A stretch of 64,000 nt of DNA, taken from positions 1,364,001-1,428,000 of the forward strand of contig NZ_JAHBRX010000001.1 of the NCBI RefSeq assembly GCF_018398335.1, read 5' to 3'. This stretch comes from Chelatococcus sp. HY11 (lineage in GTDB: Bacteria > Pseudomonadota > Alphaproteobacteria > Rhizobiales > Beijerinckiaceae). The position numbers and the translations under genes were made by a program. This document shows positions 1 to 7,599 of the stretch, piece after piece. Below the pieces are notes generated by a model. It saw only the letters and a program-made list of their open reading frames with translations, had not been told where the DNA came from and made no database searches. Each line of letters opens with the position of its first letter. Position 1 is the stretch's first letter.

Positions 1-270
1 TCATGAGACCCCTCACAGACGCCATGACCGGCGCCTTCAGGGAACACTGACCGCAGCCAGGAAGATGGCGCGGAACGGTTGATCCGGCGCCGCGACGTCC
101 TCCCAAACGATCGACCACAAGACGACAGCCCCTGCCCGCGCGGCGAGGCCGCCCTCGGGTGCGTCTTGCTCTTTCCGTCATCACCTTCTCATACTATAGC
201 TTATGCTAGACGTCTGGGTTGCACAGCAAAAGCAATCCTGACGGTCTAGTGCTGAGACGTGGGAGGAACG
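1..270. other. Left-edge non-coding stretch
   Basis: I see no supportable complete gene here. An ATG on the minus strand at position 4, preceded on that strand by an AGGGG-like ribosome-binding site, could be the start of a gene leaving the window to the left, but only one codon is visible. A purine-rich GGGAGGAA at 261-268 serves the lipoprotein gene that follows. Confidence 0.3.
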
Positions 271-828
271 ATGCACGGGTTATACTCTATTGGCGGCCGA
301 GCCTTCATGGCGGCTCACCCGGACGAGCCTTCCCAACCGTTGCCCCCCCAGAACTTGCGGCGCTCTCGCGCAACTACCGTCGCCGCCCTTGTCCTGGCTG
401 CCCTGACGCTGGCCGGATGCGCCATGATGCCGGAAGAGCGGCAGAGTTTCAGCCAGGCAGCGCCCGCCGGACTGGTAATCACCCGCGATCAACTCGTCGG
501 GCGCTGGGGCATCGCCTCGTTCCACGAGGAGAAAGACCGCAAGCGCACGGAAGCCCAGGCACGCGCGCAATGCAGCCAGCCCTATGTCATCACCAAGGGC
601 CCGACCAACGGCGTGATGATGCATGTCGCCGATGACGCGCAGCTCTATGAGCTGGCCCTCAAGCGCAGCGCCGACGGCAGGACCTACATCGGCTTCGAGG
701 CTCCGGCCGGCCATCCGCAGGACCGCGAGGTCCTTTCCTACAACGGCGAATTTCTCGTGATGCGATTCGTCGATCCTGACGCGAATCGCCGGTATGGCAC
801 GTTCATTTTCGCGCGCTGCGGCAACTGA
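271..828 (+). CDS. Small putative lipoprotein, conserved hypothetical
   Basis: Encodes 185 residues with an unusually long basic N-terminal region, a hydrophobic segment near residues 36-48 and a lipobox LTLAGC whose cysteine is about residue 50, so it should be a lipid-anchored envelope protein. The ATG at 271 follows GGGAGGAA, although with short spacing; an ATG at 307 would give a more conventional signal peptide. The mature part has a lipocalin-like start (LVGRWGIASF) and ends in FARCGN with several Cys residues, but I cannot name a family. It lies 33 bases upstream of an L,D-transpeptidase and is probably co-transcribed, which suggests an envelope role. Confidence 0.6.
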   Translation: MHGLYSIGGRAFMAAHPDEPSQPLPPQNLRRSRATTVAALVLAALTLAGCAMMPEERQSFSQAAPAGLVITRDQLVGRWGIASFHEEKDRKRTEAQARAQCSQPYVITKGPTNGVMMHVADDAQLYELALKRSADGRTYIGFEAPAGHPQDREVLSYNGEFLVMRFVDPDANRRYGTFIFARCGN

Positions 829-861
829 GTGCGCTCGCAGCAGGTAAAAGTGGAGTACGGA

Positions 862-1515
862 ATGCTCAAGGACATCAACGAGACCCTTCGACGGTCTACG
901 CTGAGAGCGGCCTTTGCCGTTCTCGCCGGACTGTCGCTCTCGACTGCGGTGGCAGGGGCTGCCCTCGCCCAAAGCGCGCCGCGCATCCCGGGCAAGGAAA
1001 CCCTCGACATCGGCGATGAGCCCGGCCGCGTCTCGACCGAAGAGGTCGTGATCACCGACGGCCCCTACGCGCGCCAGATGGTCTTCTTCCGCAGCAACGA
1101 GAAGCCCGGCACGCTGGTCGTCCACACCTCGGAGCGCTTCGTCTATCTCGTCCAGGGCAACAACCGGGCGCTCCGTTACGGCATCGGCGTCGGCCGTGAG
1201 GGGTTCCAGTGGTCGGGTCTCGTGAATGTCAGCCGCAAGGCGGAATGGCCGGACTGGCGTCCGCCGCCGGAGATGATCGCCCGCCAGCCTTATCTGCCCC
1301 GCTTCATGGCGGGCGGCCCCGGCAATCCCATGGGTTCGCGCGCGCTCTATCTCGGCTCGACGGTCTTCCGCATCCACGGCACCAATCAGCCTGAGACGAT
1401 CGGACATGCAATTTCCTCGGGATGCTTCCGTCTGGCCAACGGTGACATCATCGATCTCTACGAGCGGGTGCCTGTCGGCACGAAGGTGATCATCCGCCAC
1501 GGCGCGACGATCTGA
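862..1515 (+). CDS. L,D-transpeptidase (YkuD/ErfK family)
   Basis: Encodes 217 residues. A signal peptide ends near AALAQ (about residue 37), then a YkuD catalytic domain. The active-site signature is clear: IHGTN (His172) followed 16 residues later by the SSGCFRLAN block with nucleophile Cys188. These enzymes form 3-3 crosslinks in peptidoglycan or attach proteins to it in the periplasm. The ATG at 862 has a GGAG at 852-855; a GTG at 829 directly abutting the upstream stop is possible but lacks a site. It pairs with the upstream lipoprotein gene. An imperfect terminator-like hairpin follows. Confidence 0.87.
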   Translation: MLKDINETLRRSTLRAAFAVLAGLSLSTAVAGAALAQSAPRIPGKETLDIGDEPGRVSTEEVVITDGPYARQMVFFRSNEKPGTLVVHTSERFVYLVQGNNRALRYGIGVGREGFQWSGLVNVSRKAEWPDWRPPPEMIARQPYLPRFMAGGPGNPMGSRALYLGSTVFRIHGTNQPETIGHAISSGCFRLANGDIIDLYERVPVGTKVIIRHGATI

Positions 1516-1539
1516 TCAGCGGCGGCTACGACAAAAGCT

Positions 1540-1563
1540 ACCCGGCGCAAGACGGCGCCGGGT
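1540..1563 (+). terminator. GC-rich hairpin after the L,D-transpeptidase gene
   Basis: ACCCGGCGC at 1540-1548 pairs perfectly with GCGCCGGGT at 1555-1563 around a six-base loop. There is no clear T tract, so it may be a weak terminator or an mRNA-stabilising hairpin. Confidence 0.4.
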
Positions 1564-1604
1564 TCTCGAACGACCACAGACGGGCGACCAGGAGAACGAA
1601 GACC

Positions 1605-2684
1605 ATGCTGCAAGCGGCACAATCCCGCGCCGGGTTCCACGCCATCACGCGGATAGCGCAAGGGCGCATGCGCCGCGTCCTCGCGGCAGCGGCCGGCGTC
1701 GCCGCCACATGCCTCCTGGCACCGGTCGCCTCAGCCGCGACGCTCGACACCGTGAAGCAGCGCGGCCAGCTTCAGTGCGGTGTCAGCGAGGGCCTTTTCG
1801 GCTTTTCTGAGAAGGATGCCCAGGGCCAGTGGTCAGGCTTCGATGTCGATTTCTGTCGCGCGGTAGCCGGCGCCATTTTCGACGATCGCACCAAGGTCAC
1901 CTTCGTGCCACTCTCGGCCAGCGAGCGCTTCAAGGCCTTGAAAGACGGCCGTGTCGACCTCCTCTCACGCAACTCCACCTGGACGCTCGAACGCGAAGCC
2001 GGCCTTGGCCTCACCTTCGCGGGTATAACCTACCACGACGGGCAGGGCTTCATGGTGGCGCGCAGCCTTGATGTCTCCTCGGCCCTCGAGCTGGACAAGG
2101 CGAAGGTTTGCGTGGAAGCGGGAACCACCACCCAGCTCAACCTAGGCGATTATTTCCGCGCCAATTCCATTACCTATGAGGAATTGAGCTTCCCGAGCGC
2201 CGCCGAAGCCTTGAAGGCTTTCGAGGCCGGGCAATGCAACGTTCTGACCCGCGACCAGTCTGCCCTCTACGCCGAACGGCTGAAGCTCGGAAAGCCTGGG
2301 GAGGCTGTCGTCCTGCCGGACGTGATCTCAAAGGAGCCGCTGGGGCCGGTCACCCGCAGCGATGATGTCGCCTGGTCGAACGTCGTGCAGTGGGTGAATT
2401 TCGCCCTCGTCAATGCCGAGGAATTGGGGGTGTCCAGCACCAATCTCACCGAGGCGCAAGGGTCCACCAAACCTGACGTACGCCGTTTCATGGGTGCGGA
2501 AGGCGGGCTCGGCAAGATGCTGGGGCTTAGCGACGGCTGGGCGCAGCAGGCGGTCAAAGCATCCGGCAATTATGCTGAGATGTATGAGCGCAATCTCGGC
2601 GTGCAATCGAAACTCGGCATTCCGCGCGGCCTCAACCAGCTCTGGAGCATGGGCGGCATTCTCTACGCCCCGCCGATGCGCTGA
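1605..2684 (+). CDS. aapJ: General L-amino-acid ABC transporter substrate-binding protein (AapJ/BztA-like)
   Basis: Encodes 359 residues. A long basic N-terminus and hydrophobic signal end near VASAA (about residue 46), then a family-3 periplasmic solute-binding fold. Visible hallmarks are the start TLDTVKQRGQLQCGV, GQWSGFDVDFCRAVAGAIF, and the LLSRNSTWTLEREAGLGL block typical of AapJ and BztA. Family knowledge: it captures a broad range of L-amino acids for the AapQMP permease. No permease or ATPase genes are adjacent, so it is an orphan copy or works with a transporter elsewhere. AGGAG at 1589-1593 lies a little far from the start; an internal ATG at 1668 is an alternative. A canonical terminator follows. 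Confidence 0.87.
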   Translation: MLQAAQSRAGFHAITRIAQGRMRRVLAAAAGVAATCLLAPVASAATLDTVKQRGQLQCGVSEGLFGFSEKDAQGQWSGFDVDFCRAVAGAIFDDRTKVTFVPLSASERFKALKDGRVDLLSRNSTWTLEREAGLGLTFAGITYHDGQGFMVARSLDVSSALELDKAKVCVEAGTTTQLNLGDYFRANSITYEELSFPSAAEALKAFEAGQCNVLTRDQSALYAERLKLGKPGEAVVLPDVISKEPLGPVTRSDDVAWSNVVQWVNFALVNAEELGVSSTNLTEAQGSTKPDVRRFMGAEGGLGKMLGLSDGWAQQAVKASGNYAEMYERNLGVQSKLGIPRGLNQLWSMGGILYAPPMR

Positions 2685-2723
2685 CGCCAGCAAGACTAGG
2701 ATGCAGTCCAGCATGGACGACGG

Positions 2724-2750
2724 CGGGGCTTTCGGGCCCCGTTGCATTTT
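2724..2750 (+). terminator. Rho-independent terminator of the aapJ-like gene
   Basis: CGGGGC at 2724-2729 pairs with GCCCCG at 2736-2741 and is followed by TTGCATTTT. It sits about 40 bases after the stop codon of the binding-protein gene. Confidence 0.7.
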
Positions 2751-3075
2751 CATAGGATCAGCATCGGACCATTGACGCCCCGACCGCGCGGTTCACCTTG
2801 CGAATCGCTCAAGGCAAGATCTCGAACGAGTCCGCCGACCGCCGGGGGGCGATCCGGTATGGCGCAAATCGTGAGATCAGGCACCAGCGACGGCCGGGGC
2901 GGCGGGCCCTCCCTCCCGCGCCATGCATCATGGCGACATCGCGGCTTACATCAACTTAAGCTTTTGAAATACGGTTGTAATCTTTCGGCAAGGATATCAT
3001 TGCCTTCCCAGCGCGCGGAGAGAAGCGCCCTTGGTCTCGCCTGCGTGGCAACCGCCCCATGCGACCGCAATGGCG
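2751..3075. other. Gene-free interval between converging genes
   Basis: This 325-base stretch separates the aapJ-like terminator from the 3' end of the BenE-type gene on the other strand. I see no plausible reading frame, RNA or repeat in it. A short AT-rich patch lies at about 2950-3000. Confidence 0.4.
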
Positions 3076-4311
3076 TCACGCGGCCCCGTGTTCCCGGCGT
3101 TCCAGCATCAGCATCAGGCCGCCCGCCACCAGTCCCCAGAAGGCCGCGCCGATACCGAAGATGCTGATGCCTGAGGCTGTCGTCACGAATGTCACGAGCG
3201 CCGGCAGGCGACCCGTCTCCCGGGAGAGCGCTCCAGCCAGGGCAGCGGCGAGACTGGTCAGCAACGCAAGGCCCGCGACTGCCTGGATCAGGAGCGGTGG
3301 CGAAGCCGCTATGAAAGCAGCGGCAAAGCCGACGCCGAGCCCGATCGGAATATACACCAGCCCCGTCGTGACACTGGCGATATAGCGCCGCGCCGGGTTA
3401 GCGCCTGCTTCGGGCCCCGCGCAAAGCGCGGCCGTAATGGCGGAGAGATTGAGGCCATGGCCGCCGAAAAGGGCCACGGCCCAACTCGCGATGCCTGTTG
3501 CAATGAAAACCGGCCTGACCGCGATCTCATAGCCGTTGCTGCGCAGCACCGCGAGACCGGGGACGTTCTGGGAGGCCATGGTGACGATGAACAGCGGTAT
3601 GGCGAGCCCAAACACCGGCACGAAATCCCAGACCGGCATGACGAAAACGGGCTCAGGCCACAAATGCGCCCAAGCCTCGGCCGGGATGGGTGTAGCGAGC
3701 GCCACGATCAACCCTGTCATCGCGACGGCGATGGGTACGGCGAAGCGCCGCGCGAAAGTCCAGCCAAGTGCCCAAGCCAGGACAATGGGGAGGGCGAGCA
3801 GCGGCGCCGCGGCGATGGCGCGGAAGGGCGCGAGGCATAATTCCAGCAGCACCCCGGCGAGCATTGCATTCGCGAGCGGCAACGGAATGGCGGATACGGC
3901 CCGGCCGAGCGGTCGCCAGATGCCCGCGATCACAATGAGCAGGCCCGTCAGCAGGAAGGCCGCGACGGCGACGCCGAAGCCGCCCTGCGGAACCCCCGCC
4001 CCCATGAGAAGCGCTGCTCCCGGTGTCGACCAGGCAAAGCTGATGGGCTTACGGCTGATCAGACCGAAGGTGATGGCCAGGATTCCCTGCCCGACACAGA
4101 GAACGAGCAGCCCGGATGCCGCCTGCTCGGGCGTGGCACCGACGCCGGCGAGGCCCTGCAGAACGATGGTGAAAGCGCTGGCGAAACCAACAACCGCAGC
4201 AAGTGCCCCTGCCGCGATCGGCTGAACAAGGTCGCTCTGCGGCGATTGAGCCGTCGCCGCGGCAGCCGCGCGCCGGCTCTCTTGCGAGGGATGTTTCGCC
4301 TGGTCATGCAT
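3076..4311 (-). CDS. benE: Benzoate/H+ symporter family (BenE-like) membrane transporter
   Basis: Encodes 411 residues with about 11-12 hydrophobic helices. The first 25-30 residues are hydrophilic, then come DLVQPIAAGALAAVVGFASA and ISRKPISFAWSTPGAALL, both characteristic of the BenE family (aromatic carboxylate uptake). The C-terminal block LVTFVTTASGISIFGIGAAFWGL also fits. It is divergent from a GntR-family regulator with an operator-like palindrome between them, a common layout for an inducible uptake gene. No benzoate catabolic genes are nearby, so the true substrate could be another hydrophobic acid. Confidence 0.86.
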   Translation of the reverse strand: MHDQAKHPSQESRRAAAAATAQSPQSDLVQPIAAGALAAVVGFASAFTIVLQGLAGVGATPEQAASGLLVLCVGQGILAITFGLISRKPISFAWSTPGAALLMGAGVPQGGFGVAVAAFLLTGLLIVIAGIWRPLGRAVSAIPLPLANAMLAGVLLELCLAPFRAIAAAPLLALPIVLAWALGWTFARRFAVPIAVAMTGLIVALATPIPAEAWAHLWPEPVFVMPVWDFVPVFGLAIPLFIVTMASQNVPGLAVLRSNGYEIAVRPVFIATGIASWAVALFGGHGLNLSAITAALCAGPEAGANPARRYIASVTTGLVYIPIGLGVGFAAAFIAASPPLLIQAVAGLALLTSLAAALAGALSRETGRLPALVTFVTTASGISIFGIGAAFWGLVAGGLMLMLERREHGAA

Positions 4312-4393
4312 GGGATTAGGCCCGCTGGAACGGCCTCGACGGATAACCGCACGGCCAACTTGGACAATGACAACGCCTCAGAGATATGTCACA

Positions 4394-4405
4394 ATTGGAT
4401 CCAAT
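4394..4405. promoter_or_regulatory. Palindromic operator between benE and the GntR gene
   Basis: ATTGGATCCAAT is a perfect 12-base palindrome 17 bases upstream of the regulator start codon. A TTGG...CCAA core suits FadR/VanR-type GntR regulators. A half-site-like ATATTGGAT overlaps the start region, consistent with autoregulation. Inferred from position and symmetry. Confidence 0.6.
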
Positions 4406-4422
4406 GAACAACCGGATATTGG

Positions 4423-5130
4423 ATGTCTTCTCTTCAGCCCATAGCTGACCTCATCGCGGCGAGCGGGACACGCCATAGGACCGCGACAGCCTTTGTCGAG
4501 GCCACCTTGCGCGATGCCATCCTGTCGGGGCGCCTGCCCGGCGGCACGCCGCTCCGCCAGGAGGATCTCGCGGCGGCTTTCGGCGTCAGCCGCATGCCGG
4601 TGCGCGAGGCCTTGCGGCAGCTGGAAGCGCAGGCGCTCCTCGACTTCGTGCCCCACAAGGGCGCCGTGGTGACGGAGATCTCGGCGGCTGATGCGGCGGA
4701 CACTTACGCGATCCGCATGGCGCTCGAGCCGGCGGCGCTCACGCTCTCCATTCCCCATCTGCGCGATGAGGATTTCACCTTGGCGGAGGATCTGATCGTC
4801 GACATGGACACGGTCAACGAGCCGGGACGCATGGGAGAGCTCAATCGCCGCTTTCACATGACGCTCTATGGCGCGGCGGGTCATCCCAAGCTGATCGCCC
4901 TGACCGAGAGCCAGCTGGCTTCCTTCGACCGCTACTTGCGCTTCCACCTGGCGGCCAAGGGGCGCGCCCACATGTCCCAGGACGACCACCGCGCGATGGT
5001 CGCGGCGGCGCGCCGCCGCGATGTCACGACGGCGGTCGAGGTTTTACGCAGGCACCTGACGACAGCCGCCCGCACGATTGAAGCGTTCTTCGCGCAGCGC
5101 GGCGATCCGGCTGCGGGCTCGCATGCCTGA
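4423..5130 (+). CDS. GntR-family regulator, FCD (FadR/VanR) subfamily
   Basis: Encodes 235 residues. An N-terminal winged helix (about 25-90) contains LREAIL-type DAILSGRLPGGTPLRQEDLA and AFGVSRMPVREALRQLEAQ, the classic GntR recognition block. The C-terminal FCD domain (about 100-225) is all-helical and shows EPAALTLSI, NRRFHMTLY and DDHRAMVAAARRRD with the D/H residues that usually bind a metal and ligand. It is divergent from the BenE-type transporter and probably represses it in response to an organic acid. The stop codon abuts that of the converging GNAT gene. Confidence 0.9.
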   Translation: MSSLQPIADLIAASGTRHRTATAFVEATLRDAILSGRLPGGTPLRQEDLAAAFGVSRMPVREALRQLEAQALLDFVPHKGAVVTEISAADAADTYAIRMALEPAALTLSIPHLRDEDFTLAEDLIVDMDTVNEPGRMGELNRRFHMTLYGAAGHPKLIALTESQLASFDRYLRFHLAAKGRAHMSQDDHRAMVAAARRRDVTTAVEVLRRHLTTAARTIEAFFAQRGDPAAGSHA

Positions 5131-5601
5131 CTATCGCGAGAGCGCGAGGATCGTGACGCCCGCGACATTCTCCTCGATAAGACGCCAGCCGAGGCCAATA
5201 TAGAAAGGCGCGTTGTCCGGCGAGGCGCAGAGATAGACCGTGTCGTTCCCAGCCGCGAAGGCCATGGTCGCCGCCGCCTCCACCAGGGCCGCGCCAATAC
5301 CCTGGCGGCGGTGTTCGGGATCCACCCAAAGCGCCGCGATCCAGGGGCTGTAAGCGGGGCGCTCGTCCATATCGCTGTCGATCAAGGACACCGTTCCCAG
5401 GAACTCGGTGCCGATGCTCGCCACAAGCGCTGACGGAACCGTCTCTGGTCCGAGGCTCTCGCTAACCCTTTGGTCGATCTGATCGAAGCTATAGCCTTCC
5501 TCACGCCACCACGCCTTCCAGATGCGGTCTGATACCGCCGCGCGGAAGTGGGGATCCTGCTGGAGGCTGGTAATCCGGATCGAGGAAGCTGCGGACGTCA
5601 A
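5131..5601 (-). CDS. GNAT-family N-acetyltransferase
   Basis: Encodes 156 residues in a single GNAT fold. The acetyl-CoA-binding motif A is clear: WIAALWVDPEHRRQGIGAAL (about 87-106), with the R-R-Q-G-I-G pyrophosphate loop. The C-terminal half carries DNAPFYIGLGW, the usual motif B. Substrate unknown. The 3' end touches the end of the converging regulator gene without overlap. No operon partner. Confidence 0.85.
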   Translation of the reverse strand: MTSAASSIRITSLQQDPHFRAAVSDRIWKAWWREEGYSFDQIDQRVSESLGPETVPSALVASIGTEFLGTVSLIDSDMDERPAYSPWIAALWVDPEHRRQGIGAALVEAAATMAFAAGNDTVYLCASPDNAPFYIGLGWRLIEENVAGVTILALSR

Positions 5602-5783
5602 AACGGCTCTCGCTACTTATGGCACGGCCGGCCACCGTAGCGGGCGCCCGGTTCAAGGCAACCCGCCATGCGTCATGCCGCACCGAGAGAAGGTAGGCTC
5701 GATAAGACCGTTGCGATCGGCGTGGGATGATGGCTCGGGGATGACTAGAGGAAGATAGCGGCCCGCCGGACCGGTGGTGATCC

Positions 5784-7391
5784 TCAGGCCGGCCGGCTGA
5801 CGTCCTCGAAGGTCAGCCCGAATTTCAGCAGGTATTTCCGCAGCCGGTCCGCGTCGTTGCCGGTGGATTTCTGCAGGCGTGATACGGCGAACAGCTGTCG
5901 TCCGGCGGCGCTGATCGATGAATGGCCGCGACAGGCCGCGATGACGGCCGCGAGTTGCGCCCGGTCGAACAGATCAAGCCCGGCGGCGCGCTCGGCCCCG
6001 AGAACGCCGATCAGCAAGTCCTCAGGCGTCCCACTGTCACTCGCGGAGGACCACAGCCACCTCAGGCGACCGATCTCTTGGCGCACCGTCTCCTCATTGA
6101 TCCGTGCCTGCGGCGCGAGCGTCGCCATGCGGGTGACCGATGCCGAGAGATCACGAAAATTGGCGCGCCAGGCCGCTTCCGGCGCCATGGCGAAGGTAAG
6201 GTAAAGCGCGCGCGCTTCCTTGTTGAAGGTGGCGTTCAGGCCTTCCCGTTCGCTGAAGCGCCGCAACTCGAAATCGAGATTGGGCTCGATGTCCTCACGG
6301 CGATCCTTGAGTGCCGGCAGTTGGAAGGTCCAGAGATTGAGCCGGGCGAACAGGTCCTCACGAAAGCGTCCCTCCCGGACGCTGACGGAGAGATCCCGGT
6401 TGGTGCCCGCGAGCAGCTGGAAATCGGAGGCGGTGTCGCTGTCGGCGCCGACCGGCAGGAAGCGCTTCTCCTCGATGGCGCGCAGGCACATGGCCTGTTC
6501 ATCAAGGCCTAGCTCGCCGATCTCGTCGAGGAACAGCACGCCCTTGTCGGCGGCTTTCATCAGCCCCGCGCGCGCCGTCTGCGCGCCAGTGAAGGCGCCC
6601 TTGACGTGACCGAACAGGGTCGACATCGCCTGGTCGCCCCTGAGCGTCGCACAATTGACCTCGACGAAGGCGCCGGAGACCTGTCGCTGGGCCTGTTTCA
6701 ACTCGTAGATGCGCCTGGCGAGCTGCGACTTGCCCGCCCCCGTCGGCCCGGTCAGGAGCACCGGCGCGCGCGAGCGGATCGCCACCTTCTCGATCTGGTC
6801 GATCATCTCATTGAAGGTGGCATTACGGGTCGCGATGCCGGACTTGAGGAACGATGTCGCTTCCGCGCGCTCCGCCGCGAAGCGCGTGGCGATCGCGTCG
6901 TAACGCGACAGATCGAGATCGATGATCGAATGCGTCCCGGAATAATCGCCGGGATCCTCGGTCTTCCTGGGCGGCGAGAGCTGCACCAGCCGCCCCGGGA
7001 TGTAACGCGCCTCGGTCAGGAGGAACCAGCAGATCTGCGCGACATGGGTGCCGGTGGTGATATTGACCAGATAGTCCTCGCGCTCGGGGTCGAAGCTGTA
7101 ACCATGCGCGAAGTCGCGCATGCTTGTGTAGACCTCGCTGAAATCCCATGGATCGCGCAAGGTGATCTCATGGAGCTTGACCTCAGTCGCCGGGGAAATC
7201 TGTTCGATATCGCGGGTAACCTGAATCGCGAGCGGCAGATGCTTGGCACCGTGGATGAGTTCAAGCCTGTCGATGAACAGGCCGGGTTGCTGGCAAAGCG
7301 CGACGGTTGGCCGCCAGCGCTTCCAGCGGTCCTTGCGCCCGCCGCTATCGAGTGTCGTGCCCAGAACGCTGATCGCGATGCGACGGCGCAT
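5784..7391 (-). CDS. rtcR: RtcR, sigma-54-dependent activator of RNA repair
   Basis: Encodes 535 residues. The N-terminal domain (about 1-180) begins RRRIAISVLGTTLD and contains YLVNITTGTHVAQICWFLL, a CARF-type ligand domain. The AAA+ domain has Walker A GPTGAGKS (215-222), the sigma-54 contact loop GAFTGA (265-270) and Walker B GVLFLDE (284-290). The C-terminal end holds a Fis-like helix-turn-helix. Family knowledge: RtcR senses RNA ends from damaged tRNA and drives the rtc operon through sigma-54 RNA polymerase. It is divergent from rsr-Y RNA-rtcB, whose promoter shows a -24/-12 element. Length is typical for the family. Confidence 0.95.
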   Translation of the reverse strand: MRRRIAISVLGTTLDSGGRKDRWKRWRPTVALCQQPGLFIDRLELIHGAKHLPLAIQVTRDIEQISPATEVKLHEITLRDPWDFSEVYTSMRDFAHGYSFDPEREDYLVNITTGTHVAQICWFLLTEARYIPGRLVQLSPPRKTEDPGDYSGTHSIIDLDLSRYDAIATRFAAERAEATSFLKSGIATRNATFNEMIDQIEKVAIRSRAPVLLTGPTGAGKSQLARRIYELKQAQRQVSGAFVEVNCATLRGDQAMSTLFGHVKGAFTGAQTARAGLMKAADKGVLFLDEIGELGLDEQAMCLRAIEEKRFLPVGADSDTASDFQLLAGTNRDLSVSVREGRFREDLFARLNLWTFQLPALKDRREDIEPNLDFELRRFSEREGLNATFNKEARALYLTFAMAPEAAWRANFRDLSASVTRMATLAPQARINEETVRQEIGRLRWLWSSASDSGTPEDLLIGVLGAERAAGLDLFDRAQLAAVIAACRGHSSISAAGRQLFAVSRLQKSTGNDADRLRKYLLKFGLTFEDVSRPA

Positions 7392-7551
7392 ACCTTATCC
7401 AATTTTCTAAAATGTTAGATATATGTATCATACGAGAAGAGTGCCGGCAACCGCGCCACACCTCAAAGGCAAGCGCCTCGATTAAAATAAATATAACAAA
7501 TTCATATATTTACGATATGTCCGAACTTTTTCGCCTGCCATCGCCGCCGAC
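7392..7551. promoter_or_regulatory. AT-rich control region between rtcR and rsr
   Basis: This region is strikingly AT-rich compared with its surroundings. Two short inverted repeats stand out: GTATCATAC at 7425-7433 (GTAT/ATAC around one base) and CATAT/ATATG at 7503-7519. The first lies at a distance typical of an activator upstream site for a sigma-54 promoter; the AT-rich tract nearer the promoter could bind IHF. These assignments are inference from position. Confidence 0.45.
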
Positions 7552-7567
7552 TGGCACGCCGCTTGAA
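7552..7567 (+). promoter_or_regulatory. Sigma-54 (-24/-12) promoter of the rsr-Y RNA-rtcB operon
   Basis: TGGCACG at 7552-7558, four bases, then TTGAA at 7563-7567: a near-perfect match to the RpoN consensus TGGCACG-N4-TTGC(A/T) with correct GG-to-GA spacing. Transcription should begin near 7578, giving a leader of about 20 bases before the ATG at 7600. It agrees with a divergent RtcR. Confidence 0.9.
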
Positions 7568-7599
7568 ATAGAAGAGGCGTGAACAGAAGGAACGGACCC

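Noticed and set aside
5522-5758. Small plus-strand frame between the GNAT gene and rtcR
   Set aside because: No ribosome site, no family resemblance, and mostly overlapping the 5' end of the GNAT gene.
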